Source of the DNA: Acidimicrobiia bacterium
GTDB lineage: Bacteria > Actinomycetota > Acidimicrobiia > Acidimicrobiales > CAIXPF01
NCBI GenBank assembly: GCA_947476745.1
Contig: CANJRG010000006.1
Location: 62,001-126,000 of the forward strand
Reading direction: 5' to 3'
Length of the DNA stretch: 64,000 nt
In this document: one piece after another, positions 1 through 7,435 of the stretch
How positions within the stretch are numbered: the stretch's first letter is position 1
How the letters are laid out: each line of letters begins with the position of its first letter
The notes under the pieces: model-generated
Seen by the model: only the letters and a program-made list of their open reading frames with translations
Database searches by the model: none
Told to the model about the DNA's origin: nothing
Position numbers and translations under genes: made by a program

Positions 1-374
1 CGTGGGTGGTCGCCGAACTGGAGAAGATCGTGCTTCCCTACCACCTCGACGTGCTCAAGCAGCGGGCCGGGGTCATCGCCCTCGACCTCGCCGAGGACAT
101 GGAGGCGCGGGTGGCCGCCGTGGTGGAGGAGCGGGAGCGGGTGATGGGCGCTCTCGGGCAGCTCCCCGTCGACGTGTGGCCGTCCGGCGCCAACTTCGTA
201 CTGCTCAGGCCGCGCGAACGTAGTGGCGACGAGGTGTGGAACTCGTTGTTGCAGCACGGTGTGTTGGTGCGAAACTGCGCCTCGTGGCCCCGGCTCGAGG
301 GTTGCCTGCGCGTCACGATCGGTACCCCGGCAGAGGACGAGCTGTTCCTCGCCGCCTTGAAGGAGGCTCTCTAG
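1..374 (+). CDS. hisC: Histidinol-phosphate aminotransferase, C-terminal part
   Basis: The open frame enters from the left edge of the window and ends in TAG directly before the hisB ATG, so only the last ~124 residues are present. The visible part has the small-domain features of class I/II PLP aminotransferases, including SGANFVLLRP, VLVRNCASWP and GCLRVTIGTPAEDELFLAAL, which match the HisC C-terminus where the substrate phosphate-binding Arg of the RVTIGT segment lies. It would convert imidazole-acetol phosphate to histidinol phosphate. The zero-base spacing to hisB indicates a single his operon. The PLP lysine is outside the window. Confidence 0.9.
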   Translation, partial: WVVAELEKIVLPYHLDVLKQRAGVIALDLAEDMEARVAAVVEERERVMGALGQLPVDVWPSGANFVLLRPRERSGDEVWNSLLQHGVLVRNCASWPRLEGCLRVTIGTPAEDELFLAALKEAL

Positions 375-968
375 ATGGCGCGACAGGCGCAACGCAGCCG
401 GGTCACCAAGGAGACCTCCATCGAGGTGCGCATCGTTCTCGATGGAACCGGCCGCAGCGAGATCTCCACCGGCATCGGTTTCTTCGACCACATGCTCGAC
501 CAGTTGGCCCGTCACAGCGGGATGGATTTGGTCGTCCGTTGCCAGGGCGATCTACACATCGACACCCACCACAGCGTGGAGGACACCGGCATCCTGCTCG
601 GCGAGGTCCTCGCCGAGGCGCTGGGCGACAAGGCCGGCGTACGTCGATTCGCCTCGGTGCGGGTGCCGCTCGACGAGGCGCTGGTCGACGTCGCCCTCGA
701 TCTGTCCGGTCGTCCGTACCTGCACTGGGAGGTCGACCACCCGGTCGGTCCGGTGCTGTTCGGCACCCCGCCCTTCGACGCTCAGCTGGCGGAGGAGTTC
801 TTCCGGGCGGTCATCACTGCGGCCGGCATCACCCTGCACGTCACCTTGATCCGTGGTCGCAACACCCACCACATCGTCGAGGCGACCTTCAAGGCCGTCG
901 CCCGTGCCCTGCGCGACGCCGTACGGGTCGAGGGCGACTCCATCCCCTCCACCAAGGGCACGCTGTGA
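375..968 (+). CDS. hisB: Imidazoleglycerol-phosphate dehydratase
   Basis: A 197-residue protein of normal length for monofunctional HisB; the phosphatase domain found in enterobacterial HisB is absent. The manganese-binding histidine motifs are visible: GFFDHMLDQLARHS near residue 35, DTHHSVED near 59 and RNTHHIVEATFKA near 160. It dehydrates imidazoleglycerol phosphate to imidazole-acetol phosphate. It follows hisC without a gap and overlaps the GTG of hisH by four bases, so translation is probably coupled. Confidence 0.97.
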   Translation: MARQAQRSRVTKETSIEVRIVLDGTGRSEISTGIGFFDHMLDQLARHSGMDLVVRCQGDLHIDTHHSVEDTGILLGEVLAEALGDKAGVRRFASVRVPLDEALVDVALDLSGRPYLHWEVDHPVGPVLFGTPPFDAQLAEEFFRAVITAAGITLHVTLIRGRNTHHIVEATFKAVARALRDAVRVEGDSIPSTKGTL

Positions 969-1618
969 GCGTCTCGTCCGGCACCGAGCGTCCCCTGGTC
1001 GCCGTACTCGACTACGGCATCGGCAACCTCCGTTCGGCGCAGAAGGCCCTCGAGAAAGCGGGTGCCGACGCCCGCCTGACCGCTGATCCCGAGCTCATCG
1101 CCGGCGCGAAAGGCGTGGTTTTGCCCGGCGTGGGCAACTTCGGGCGTTGCATGGAGGCCGTCCATGCGTCAGGTCTGGGGCAGCTCGCCGTACAGGCTGC
1201 GGGTTCAGGACGGCCGTTCCTCGGGATCTGCGTCGGCTTGCAGATGCTCTACGAGCGGTCCGAGGAGAGCCCCGGGGTCGCTGGCTTGGGCATCGTTCCG
1301 GGAACGATCGTCCGCCTGCCCGACGGGGTGAAACGCCCGCAGATGCAGTGGAACCGCCTGCTCCGGGTTCGCCCGAGCGCCTTGCTCGACGGGCTCGGCG
1401 CCGACCCGTGGGTCTACTTCGTGCACTCCTACGCGCCGGACGACCCCACCCATGCGGTCGGGACCTGCGACTACGGCACCACGATCGTGGCGGCGATCGA
1501 GGCCGGAAGCGTATGGGGCTGCCAGTTCCATCCCGAGAAGTCCGGTGCGAACGGCCTGCGCATCCTGTCGAACTTCGTCGCGGCCTGTACCGGCGCCTCT
1601 GTCCCGGCGCAGAACTGA
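965..1618 (+). CDS. hisH: Imidazole glycerol phosphate synthase, glutaminase subunit
   Basis: Class I glutamine amidotransferase of 217 residues. The start is GTG at 965, which overlaps the hisB stop (GTGA) and gives VSVSSGTERPLVAVLDYGIG; the open frame further upstream is only a shadow of hisB. Catalytic residues are visible: nucleophile Cys in FLGICVGLQML, and His and Glu in CQFHPEKS. The oxyanion strand is PGVGNFG. It delivers ammonia to HisF, whose gene is separate at 5347. The stop codon abuts the start of hisA. Confidence 0.96.
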   Translation: MSVSSGTERPLVAVLDYGIGNLRSAQKALEKAGADARLTADPELIAGAKGVVLPGVGNFGRCMEAVHASGLGQLAVQAAGSGRPFLGICVGLQMLYERSEESPGVAGLGIVPGTIVRLPDGVKRPQMQWNRLLRVRPSALLDGLGADPWVYFVHSYAPDDPTHAVGTCDYGTTIVAAIEAGSVWGCQFHPEKSGANGLRILSNFVAACTGASVPAQN

Positions 1619-2386
1619 GTGGATGTGACCTTCCGGCTTTTCCCGGCCATCGATCTGCGCGGCGGCCGATGCGTGCGCCTCTACCAGGGTGACTACGCCC
1701 AGGAAACGGTCTACGGTGACGATCCGGTCGCCCAGGCCAAGCAGTTCGCCGATGCCGGTGCGTCATGGATCCACGTGGTCGACCTCGATGCCGCCCGCTC
1801 CGGTGAGCCGGTCAACCGGCCGGTCATCGCGGCGATCGCCGCTGCGGTCGACGTGCCGGTACAGACCGGCGGTGGCGTGCGCTCGGTGGAAGCGGCGGCA
1901 GCGCTGTTCGAACTGGGGGTCAGCCGGGTGGTGGTCGGTACGGCGGCGATGACCGACGAGGGCCTGGTGCCGGCGGTGGCTCGCCTCGGCCGGGTGGCGG
2001 TCGGGCTCGATGTGCGCGGCCGTGAGGTAGCGGTCCGCGGCTGGACCGAAGGCAGCGGCGTCGACGTGTTCGACGCCGTCCGCCGGTTCGAGGGATCGGC
2101 CGGTTCGGCGACGGTCGCGTCGGCCGGTGGCGTGGACGCCTTCGTGGTCACCCAGATCGAGGTGGACGGCACCCACGCCGGACCCGACGTGGTGCTGTAT
2201 CGCGAGCTGCTCACGGCGACCGGCGTCGAGGTGGTGGCCTCGGGTGGCGTCGGCCGGCTCGACCACCTCGACGCCTTACGGGAACTGGCCGTCGAGGACC
2301 GCCGGCTCGGCGGCATCATCGTCGGCAAGGCGCTCTACGACGGAGCGTTCACCGTGGCTGCCGCCGTCGCCGCCTGCGGGGGATGA
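1619..2386 (+). CDS. hisA: ProFAR isomerase (HisA)
   Basis: A 255-residue TIM barrel with the two half-barrel phosphate motifs TGGGVRSVEAA near residue 82 and ASGGVGRLDHL near 204. Acid-base aspartates fit FPAIDLRGGRCVRLYQGDY at the N-terminus and TQIEVDGTHAGPD in the second half. It isomerises ProFAR to PRFAR. In many actinobacteria this gene is priA and also does the TrpF step, but this window carries a separate trpF at 13784, so a dedicated HisA is more likely here; sequence alone does not exclude dual activity. GTG at 1619 is used, directly after the hisH stop; GTG at 1625 is an alternative. Confidence 0.93.
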   Translation: MDVTFRLFPAIDLRGGRCVRLYQGDYAQETVYGDDPVAQAKQFADAGASWIHVVDLDAARSGEPVNRPVIAAIAAAVDVPVQTGGGVRSVEAAAALFELGVSRVVVGTAAMTDEGLVPAVARLGRVAVGLDVRGREVAVRGWTEGSGVDVFDAVRRFEGSAGSATVASAGGVDAFVVTQIEVDGTHAGPDVVLYRELLTATGVEVVASGGVGRLDHLDALRELAVEDRRLGGIIVGKALYDGAFTVAAAVAACGG

Positions 2387-3804
2387 CCGAGGCCGGCGGC
2401 GTCTGGGCTCCCGGTAGCCGTGAGCTGACCGCAGCGCTCGTCGCCTCGGTCACCCTGGTGGGATCCGAGACCCTGGCCATCGCCACCGTGATGCCTGCGG
2501 TATCCGACGAGCTCGGGGTCGTCGGCTACGGCCTGGCCTTCAGCGTCTTCTTCGTCGGCAGCATCGTCGGGGTGCTACTCGCCGGCCCAGCGACGGACCG
2601 TGTCGGGCCCCGTCGTCCGTTCCTGATCGGGATGGGGTTGTTCGGCGTCGGCCTCGCGGTCGGCTCACTGGCGCCGGCGATGTCCGTGCTGCTCGCCGGC
2701 CGTGGGTTGCAGGGCCTCGGGGCCGGAGTCATCCCAGCCGTCGGGTACGCCTGCATCGGACGGGCCTATTGCGAGCCGGCCCGGCCGCGCATGTTGGCGG
2801 TGTTGTCGACGGCCTGGGTGCTTCCCGGCCTGATCGGGCCCGGCCTGGCCGGTTTCGTCGCCGCCCAGGCAGGTTGGCGTTGGGTGTTCGGCGGGTTGCT
2901 CCCGTTGGTGGTGCTGACCGCCGCCGCCGCGATCCGCCCGCTCGGGCGCCTGGAACCGGTAGAGGTTGCATTGGCGATCCCCGGACTTCCTGCGATCGCC
3001 GGTCTGCCGGTGCTCGACACCGTCCGGTTCGCTGCGGGCGTCGGCCTGGTCGTCGCCGCGGTCGATCGGCTGCTGCCCTTTGGCGTGGTGGCATTGGCCA
3101 TCGCGGCGGCCATCGCCACCGTCGGCGTGTTGTGCGCCGCGGGACCGGCCCGCCGGCTGTTGCCGGTCGGCTGGTGGCGGGCTCGCCGCGGGGTCGCCGC
3201 TGCGGTGGCCGTGCGTGGTCTGCTGTCCTACGCCTTTCTGGCCGTGGATGCCTTCGTCCCGTTGGTGCTGACTGATGTGCGCGGGCGTTCCGTTGTCTTC
3301 GCCTCCGTCGCCGTCAGTGTCAGCGCGTTGGTCTGGAGTGCCGGATCATGGGCGGCCGAGCGCCTCGTTCCGCGGGTCGGCACCACGGGACTCGCCGCTG
3401 CGGGAGCGGCGCTGGTCACGGTCGGGGTGGGGTGGCAGATGGTGCTGTTGGTCCCGGCGGTGCCCATCCCGGTCGGACTCGCTGGGGTGGCCACCGCGGC
3501 CTTTGGGATGGGGCTGTCGTTGACGCCGTTGTCGATGCTGGTCCTTGACCAGCAGCAGGAGGCATCCACCGGCCGGGCCTCGTCGTGGATGGCCTTGTTC
3601 GAGCAACTCGGATTCGCCGCCGGACCGCTCCTGGGGGGGTTGCTGGTGGCGGCCGATCCGGTCCCGCCCGGATTGACCCGGGGCCTCGCCGTTGCGTTCG
3701 CCGTGGCCGTGGCCGTCGCCGCGTTGGCAACAGCGCTTCGGCCGCGGTTGCTGCCCGTCGCCGCCACCGCCGTGCCGGGACCGACCCTACCGTCAGGCCG
3801 ATGA
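2383..3804 (+). CDS. MFS transporter, drug-exporter type
   Basis: A 473-residue very hydrophobic protein with about 12-14 predicted membrane segments. The loop after segment 2 contains GPATDRVGPRRPFLIGMGLF, the major facilitator motif A (G-x-x-x-D-R-x-G-R-R). Near the N-terminus SETLAIATVMPAVSDELG resembles motif D1 of the DHA2/EmrB-like proton-driven exporters. Its ATG overlaps the hisA stop (ATGA), so it belongs to the his transcription unit, though nothing in it points to histidine. The substrate cannot be told from sequence. Confidence 0.82.
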   Translation: MTEAGGVWAPGSRELTAALVASVTLVGSETLAIATVMPAVSDELGVVGYGLAFSVFFVGSIVGVLLAGPATDRVGPRRPFLIGMGLFGVGLAVGSLAPAMSVLLAGRGLQGLGAGVIPAVGYACIGRAYCEPARPRMLAVLSTAWVLPGLIGPGLAGFVAAQAGWRWVFGGLLPLVVLTAAAAIRPLGRLEPVEVALAIPGLPAIAGLPVLDTVRFAAGVGLVVAAVDRLLPFGVVALAIAAAIATVGVLCAAGPARRLLPVGWWRARRGVAAAVAVRGLLSYAFLAVDAFVPLVLTDVRGRSVVFASVAVSVSALVWSAGSWAAERLVPRVGTTGLAAAGAALVTVGVGWQMVLLVPAVPIPVGLAGVATAAFGMGLSLTPLSMLVLDQQQEASTGRASSWMALFEQLGFAAGPLLGGLLVAADPVPPGLTRGLAVAFAVAVAVAALATALRPRLLPVAATAVPGPTLPSGR

Positions 3805-3831
3805 CCCCGTCCGGCCTGTGACCAGCGCGGC

Positions 3832-5253
3832 TCAGTGCTCGGACGCGGGCGCGTTGGTCGGGGTGCTCCCGACCAGTCCGAGTTCGGGCCCCGGTTCGCC
3901 GGGCTCTGATCCGGCCGCCGAGCCTGTTGCGGCCGCTGACCCCGGCCCGGCCGGTACATCGAGCCGGCCGAGTCGCACGAACTGCAACGAGGCGGCGGCG
4001 GGGCTCTGCGTCGCCCAGGCCTGGATGTAGGGGTCGCCGGTGACCAGCACGATCTGGTGGTAGCTGGCCAGGCGGTGCACCGTTGCCAGGAGCTGCTGGA
4101 CCTCCGTCGGGGCGAGGCCGGCGAAGGGATCGTCGAGCAGCAGAGGAAGCCGTTCGTGGTGTGCGCCGAGCCCGCGCAGGTCGATGACCCTATCGAGGAG
4201 TACCCGGGCTGCGTCAGCGGCCATGGAGTCCTCGGCGGCGAGCCGATGCGAGCCGAGCCGGCGCAGCTCGGTCTTGCGGATGGCCAGGGCCTCGATCTGC
4301 CTTCGGTAGGCGAGCACCCAGGACAGCGACGCGCCGTCGGTGAGGGTCTCCCAGTCGGCGTTGGCCGCAGCATGGGCCCGCTGCGCCTCGATCAGGGTCT
4401 GGCGGAGCAGTGGATCGGCCATGGGCCCGACGGTGGACGCCAGGCGATCGAAGCGGGTCACCCCGTGGGTAGCCAGAGCGGCCCGTTCCCGGTGCCGGAT
4501 GCGCCACATGATGCAGCGGTCCCCGACGGTGATGACGGCGGCCACCGCGGCCAGGAGCAACAACGCATTCGCCGTGAAGGCATTGTCCCCGATCCGGTCG
4601 TGCAGGGCAGTCAGCGCTGCGCCGATCGCCACGCAGGCCGCGGTCAGCAGCGGCCCGATCCGTTGGACCGGACGGTGCTCGCGTAGCTGCACGACGGTCT
4701 CGTCGTGCAGTTCCGCCAGCTTCTCGAAGGCTTCGACGTCATCGAGGTCGGCCCCGGGGAGGTCGTTGTGGGCCACGGCGAGCTCGTCGCAGGTGCGGAC
4801 CACGGCGTCGGCGGCCGCCCACAGCCGGGCCTGGTCCAGCGCCGCAAGGCGACGGGCCAGGGGGTGGTCGTCGGTGCCGGTGTCGAAGCCCCGGTCGAGT
4901 TGGCGGGCACCGAGACGCAGGAGCTGCGGCGCCTGGTCTGCGTCCATCCCGACCCAACTGAGCACGTCGAGCCCGTGGGGGGTATGAAACTCGTCGGTGA
5001 CGTCGGTACCGGCGTCGACGTCGAGGACCTGGCCTGCCCCTCCCAGGGGCCGGAAGACGACGAGGTGACGGTGATCGTTGTCGATCAGCTCGAGATGGTG
5101 GCCGGCGCCCGCGGGTCCGAGCGCATGGACCAGCAGGGACAGGCACCGGCCACGCAGCGCCGGGTTCTCGTGGAACGCGATGGTCAACCCCGCGTGCAGG
5201 TCGAGCGTGAAGGTGCTCTGGGGTTCTTCGACGACGAGTCGCTGGATTTCCAC
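3832..5253 (-). CDS. Membrane-anchored ATPase-like protein, SMC/ABC-like ends
   Basis: A 473-residue protein of unknown function. GTG at 5253 is chosen because protein-like sequence begins there (VEIQRLVVEEPQSTFTLDLH) and the frame further upstream overlaps hisF. Residues 1-90 look like the N-terminal lobe of an SMC/RecF-type ATPase, but where the P-loop should be there is AFHENPALRGRCLSLL, without GKS/T. Two membrane segments follow near residues 200-245, in the place of a coiled coil. The C-terminal part carries RLPLLLDDPFAGLAPTEVQQLL, a Walker B and D-loop-like segment, then HQIVLVTGD, a switch-like strand. A Pro/Ala/Gly-rich tail ends the protein. It is divergent from hisF. Confidence 0.6.
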   Translation of the reverse strand: MEIQRLVVEEPQSTFTLDLHAGLTIAFHENPALRGRCLSLLVHALGPAGAGHHLELIDNDHRHLVVFRPLGGAGQVLDVDAGTDVTDEFHTPHGLDVLSWVGMDADQAPQLLRLGARQLDRGFDTGTDDHPLARRLAALDQARLWAAADAVVRTCDELAVAHNDLPGADLDDVEAFEKLAELHDETVVQLREHRPVQRIGPLLTAACVAIGAALTALHDRIGDNAFTANALLLLAAVAAVITVGDRCIMWRIRHRERAALATHGVTRFDRLASTVGPMADPLLRQTLIEAQRAHAAANADWETLTDGASLSWVLAYRRQIEALAIRKTELRRLGSHRLAAEDSMAADAARVLLDRVIDLRGLGAHHERLPLLLDDPFAGLAPTEVQQLLATVHRLASYHQIVLVTGDPYIQAWATQSPAAASLQFVRLGRLDVPAGPGSAAATGSAAGSEPGEPGPELGLVGSTPTNAPASEH

Positions 5254-5334
5254 TGGCTTCCGATCCCGGACGGCTCGGCCTCGAAACCTAGTGCCAGCGG
5301 TTCGGCGAATCGGTGACCTTGCGCAGCGCCCGCC

Positions 5335-5340
5335 TAACAT
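5335..5340 (+). promoter_or_regulatory. -10 element of hisF, leaderless
   Basis: TAACAT lies six bases before the GTG start of hisF, which puts the expected transcription start on or next to the start codon. No Shine-Dalgarno sequence precedes the GTG. This is one of more than ten such arrangements in the window. Confidence 0.6.
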
Positions 5341-5346
5341 CGCCCG

Positions 5347-6117
5347 GTGTACGCGGTCCGTGTGATCCCCTGTCTCGACGTCGACAACGGCCGGGTGGTG
5401 AAAGGCGTCAACTTCGTCGGCCTGCGCGACGCCGGCGACCCGGTGGAGCTTGCCGCGCGCTACGACGCCGAGGGTGCCGACGAGGTCGTCTTCCTCGACA
5501 TCACCGCCAGCTCCGACGGTCGTCGGACCATCGTGGACCTGGCCCGTCGCACCGCCGAGACGCTGTTCATCCCCTTCACCATCGGTGGGGGAATCCGTAG
5601 CGTCGAGGACGCCCGGGAGTTGCTGCGTGAGGGCGCCGACAAGGTCTCGGTGAACACTGCTGCGGTGCAGCGGCCGGATCTGGTCGACGAGCTGTCCGTC
5701 GAGTTCGGGGCCCAGTGCGTGGTCGTGGCGATCGATGCCCGTCGCAGCGGGGCAACCGCTTCGGGCTTCGAGGTGTTCATCCGGGGCGGCCGGACCCCGA
5801 CCGGGCTCGACGCCGTGGCCTGGGCCCAGGAGATCGAACGGCGCGGCGCCGGTGAGATCCTGCTCACCTCGATGGACCGCGACGGCACCAAGGACGGCTT
5901 CGACCTGCCCCTGACCCGGGCTGTGAGCGAGGCGGTCAACATCCCGGTGATCGCCTCCGGCGGGGTCGGTACGCTCGATCACCTCGTCGAGGGGGTGCGA
6001 GACGGCAAGGCCGACGCCGTGCTCGCGGCGTCGATCTTCCACTTCGGCGAGTACACCGTGGGCGAGGCCAAGGCGACCCTGCGCGACGCCGGTTTCGCGG
6101 TCCGCCCGGCCGACTGA
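5347..6117 (+). CDS. hisF: Imidazole glycerol phosphate synthase, cyclase subunit
   Basis: A 256-residue TIM barrel of normal HisF length. [18 protein letters not shown] at the N-terminus holds catalytic Asp11, [15 protein letters not shown] near residue 176 holds the second Asp (Asp130 equivalent is in VAIDARR), and the phosphate motifs [12 protein letters not shown] and [11 protein letters not shown] are intact. It uses ammonia from HisH to convert PRFAR to IGP and AICAR. It has its own promoter and is separated from the his operon by the MFS gene and an opposite-strand gene. Confidence 0.97.
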   Translation: MYAVRVIPCLDVDNGRVVKGVNFVGLRDAGDPVELAARYDAEGADEVVFLDITASSDGRRTIVDLARRTAETLFIPFTIGGGIRSVEDARELLREGADKVSVNTAAVQRPDLVDELSVEFGAQCVVVAIDARRSGATASGFEVFIRGGRTPTGLDAVAWAQEIERRGAGEILLTSMDRDGTKDGFDLPLTRAVSEAVNIPVIASGGVGTLDHLVEGVRDGKADAVLAASIFHFGEYTVGEAKATLRDAGFAVRPAD

Positions 6118-6156
6118 TCCAACAACAGACCGATCCAACAGCCGACATCCGGCCGG

Positions 6157-6807
6157 TCAGGCGCCGGCGGTACCGACCCGTTCGACGAAGGCGGTGACCG
6201 CTTCGATCAGGAACGCGCTGTGACCCCACAGGAAGTGGTCGGCGCCGGCCACCGTGACCACCTCGGTGTTCGTCCACCCGGCCACGGTGGCGGTCGCCTG
6301 GGCCGGCGGGTTGAACTGGTCGTGCTCCGGGCACAGCAGCAGCTTGGGGCGGGGGTCCTCGGCCACCGCGGCGAACCGCTCGGCGGCCACCACCCGCAGC
6401 GGTGGGGCGATCGGGGTCCAGCCCGCCACCACCGGGTGCGGGGTGGCCAGCGAGACGTCGGCGCCAAAGGACCACCCCGACACCACGACCGGGGCCGTGA
6501 GGCCGCGCTCGGCCAGCGCAGCGGCCAGGGCATCGATGGCCGCGGTGACGTCGAACTGTTCGGCGCCGCCCTGGTCGTGGGTGCCGCTCGACGCACCGAC
6601 GCCACGGAAGTTGAACCGCAGGGCCGCGATGCCGCGCTCGGGAAGGGCCCGGAACAACGCGTCGGGCACCCCGTCACGCATCGATCCGCCGTGGAGCGGG
6701 TGGGGATGGCACAGCACCGCCGCACCGCGCACGTCCTCGGGGAGATGGATCTCGGCCTCGAGCCGTTCGCCGTCGGCGGTCGTGAGCACCAGCGATTCTG
6801 CAGCCAT
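6157..6807 (-). CDS. Alpha/beta hydrolase
   Basis: A 216-residue alpha/beta hydrolase. The oxyanion strand HPHPLHGGSM and the segment RFNFRGVGASSG are typical of the small YheT/dienelactone-like hydrolase group (KTI12-like CinU types). The nucleophile elbow is SGWSFGADVS with Ser near residue 97; the acid is probably in LCPEHDQFNPP and the His in GADHFLWGH. The ATG at 6807 is eight bases from a -10 element that it shares with the divergent GroES-like gene. The substrate is unknown; esters or thioesters are likely. Confidence 0.8.
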   Translation of the reverse strand: MAAESLVLTTADGERLEAEIHLPEDVRGAAVLCHPHPLHGGSMRDGVPDALFRALPERGIAALRFNFRGVGASSGTHDQGGAEQFDVTAAIDALAAALAERGLTAPVVVSGWSFGADVSLATPHPVVAGWTPIAPPLRVVAAERFAAVAEDPRPKLLLCPEHDQFNPPAQATATVAGWTNTEVVTVAGADHFLWGHSAFLIEAVTAFVERVGTAGA

Positions 6808-6815
6808 GGCGGCGA

Positions 6816-6825
6816 ACGCTAGCGT
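6816..6825. promoter_or_regulatory. Shared palindromic -10 site for two divergent genes
   Basis: ACGCTAGCGT is a perfect 10-bp palindrome. Read on the plus strand TAGCGT (6820-6825) is seven bases from the GTG of the GroES-like gene; on the minus strand TAGCGT (6821-6816) is eight bases from the ATG of the hydrolase. Both genes would give leaderless transcripts from overlapping -10 hexamers, so only one polymerase could bind at a time. Confidence 0.55.
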
Positions 6826-6832
6826 CGAGCTC

Positions 6833-7204
6833 GTGACCACGACGGACGGCAGCACCACTGCTCCACGCAACCGGAAGCTGAACGGGGCCGAGGGCCTCCC
6901 GATCACGATGTTGAGCGACCGCGTGCTGGTGAAGACGGAGCAGGCTGAAGGCGACCGGCGTTCCACCGGCGGCATCCTGATCCCGGCCACCGCGCAGATG
7001 GGCAAGCGGTTGTCCTGGGCGGCGGTGGTCGCAGTCGGCCCCAACGTCCGGTCGATGCAACAGGGTGACAAGGTGCTGTTCAACCCCGAGGACCGCTACG
7101 AGGTAGAGGTGCGGGGCGATGACTACATCATCCTGCGCGAGCGCGACGTTCACGCGGTCGCCGCCGAGCGGCTCGAGGACAGCGCCCACGGCCTCTACCT
7201 GTGA
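6833..7204 (+). CDS. GroES-like (Cpn10) protein
   Basis: A 123-residue protein whose residues ~24-123 match the co-chaperonin 10 fold: LPITMLSDRVLVKTEQAE at the first strand, STGGILIPATAQ at the mobile-loop region, and GDKVLFNPEDRYEVEVRGDDYIIL at the end of the barrel. It carries a ~22-residue N-terminal extension and a C-terminal tail not found in canonical GroES. No groEL gene is adjacent, so it may be a paralogue rather than the main co-chaperonin. GTG at 6833 fits the leaderless promoter; ATG at 6806 would overlap the divergent hydrolase gene. Confidence 0.75.
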   Translation: MTTTDGSTTAPRNRKLNGAEGLPITMLSDRVLVKTEQAEGDRRSTGGILIPATAQMGKRLSWAAVVAVGPNVRSMQQGDKVLFNPEDRYEVEVRGDDYIILRERDVHAVAAERLEDSAHGLYL

Positions 7205-7264
7205 CCGGGCTCGGCTGTCCGGCCACGTACGGGTTCGCACTGGGTCGCGCAGCGGGGGCGGCGC

Positions 7265-7270
7265 TACAAT
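7265..7270 (+). promoter_or_regulatory. -10 element of the trp operon
   Basis: TACAAT, one change from the TATAAT consensus, ends six bases before the leader-peptide ATG at 7277. The transcript would therefore begin at or within a base of the ATG, making the leader peptide itself leaderless. No convincing -35 hexamer is visible at the usual spacing (GGGTCG at 7242-7247). Confidence 0.65.
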
Positions 7271-7276
7271 GCCACG

Positions 7277-7327
7277 ATGGAGTTCGTCGTGCCGGCTCGT
7301 TGGTGGTGGTGCAGCAAGACGGCGTGA
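7277..7327 (+). CDS. trpL: trp operon leader peptide with three Trp codons
   Basis: Sixteen codons, MEFVVPARWWWCSKTA, then TGA. Three adjacent TGG codons at 7301-7309 in so short a frame, directly ahead of a terminator and of trpE(G), are the signature of transcription attenuation sensed by charged tRNA-Trp. The rhizobial trpE(G) leader peptide also has three consecutive Trp codons, and that gene is likewise fused. The promoter lies six bases upstream, leaving no room for a Shine-Dalgarno site. Confidence 0.85.
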   Translation: MEFVVPARWWWCSKTA

Positions 7328-7388
7328 CGCGTCCCGGTTGACGCAGCACATAGGCCGTCCCGCTCGGGACGGCCTCTTTCGGTTTTGG
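7285..7388 (+). promoter_or_regulatory. trp attenuator: alternative RNA hairpins
   Basis: Four segments can be read. Segment 1 (7285-7293, CGTCGTGCC) pairs with segment 2 (7321-7329, GGCGTGACG) by nine pairs including two G-U pairs. Segment 2 in its left part (7318-7323, GACGGC) can instead pair with segment 3 (7354-7359, GCCGTC). Segment 3 within 7352-7361 pairs with segment 4 (7366-7375) to form the terminator. A ribosome stalled on the Trp codons would cover segment 1 and free 2 to pair with 3, so the operon is read through; with ample Trp-tRNA the terminator forms. Confidence 0.8.
7352..7388 (+). terminator. trp attenuator terminator
   Basis: AGGCCGTCCC (7352-7361) and GGGACGGCCT (7366-7375) form a perfect ten-pair stem with a four-base loop, followed by CTTTCGGTTTT. 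It lies between the leader-peptide stop and the trpE(G) ribosome site. Confidence 0.85.
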
Positions 7389-7435
7389 GCGGCGGGCCGG
7401 TCCGGCCACCCTGACAGGGCAGGAAGTCGTTCACC

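Noticed and set aside
5254-6138. Extension of the SMC-like gene upstream across hisF
   Set aside because: The sequence is antisense to hisF, lacks protein-like features, and the recognisable protein begins at GTG 5253.
7205-7435. T-box or tryptophan-binding riboswitch ahead of trpE(G)
   Set aside because: No T-box AGGGTGG-type sequence or specifier loop; the leader peptide with three Trp codons and the alternative hairpins explain the region.
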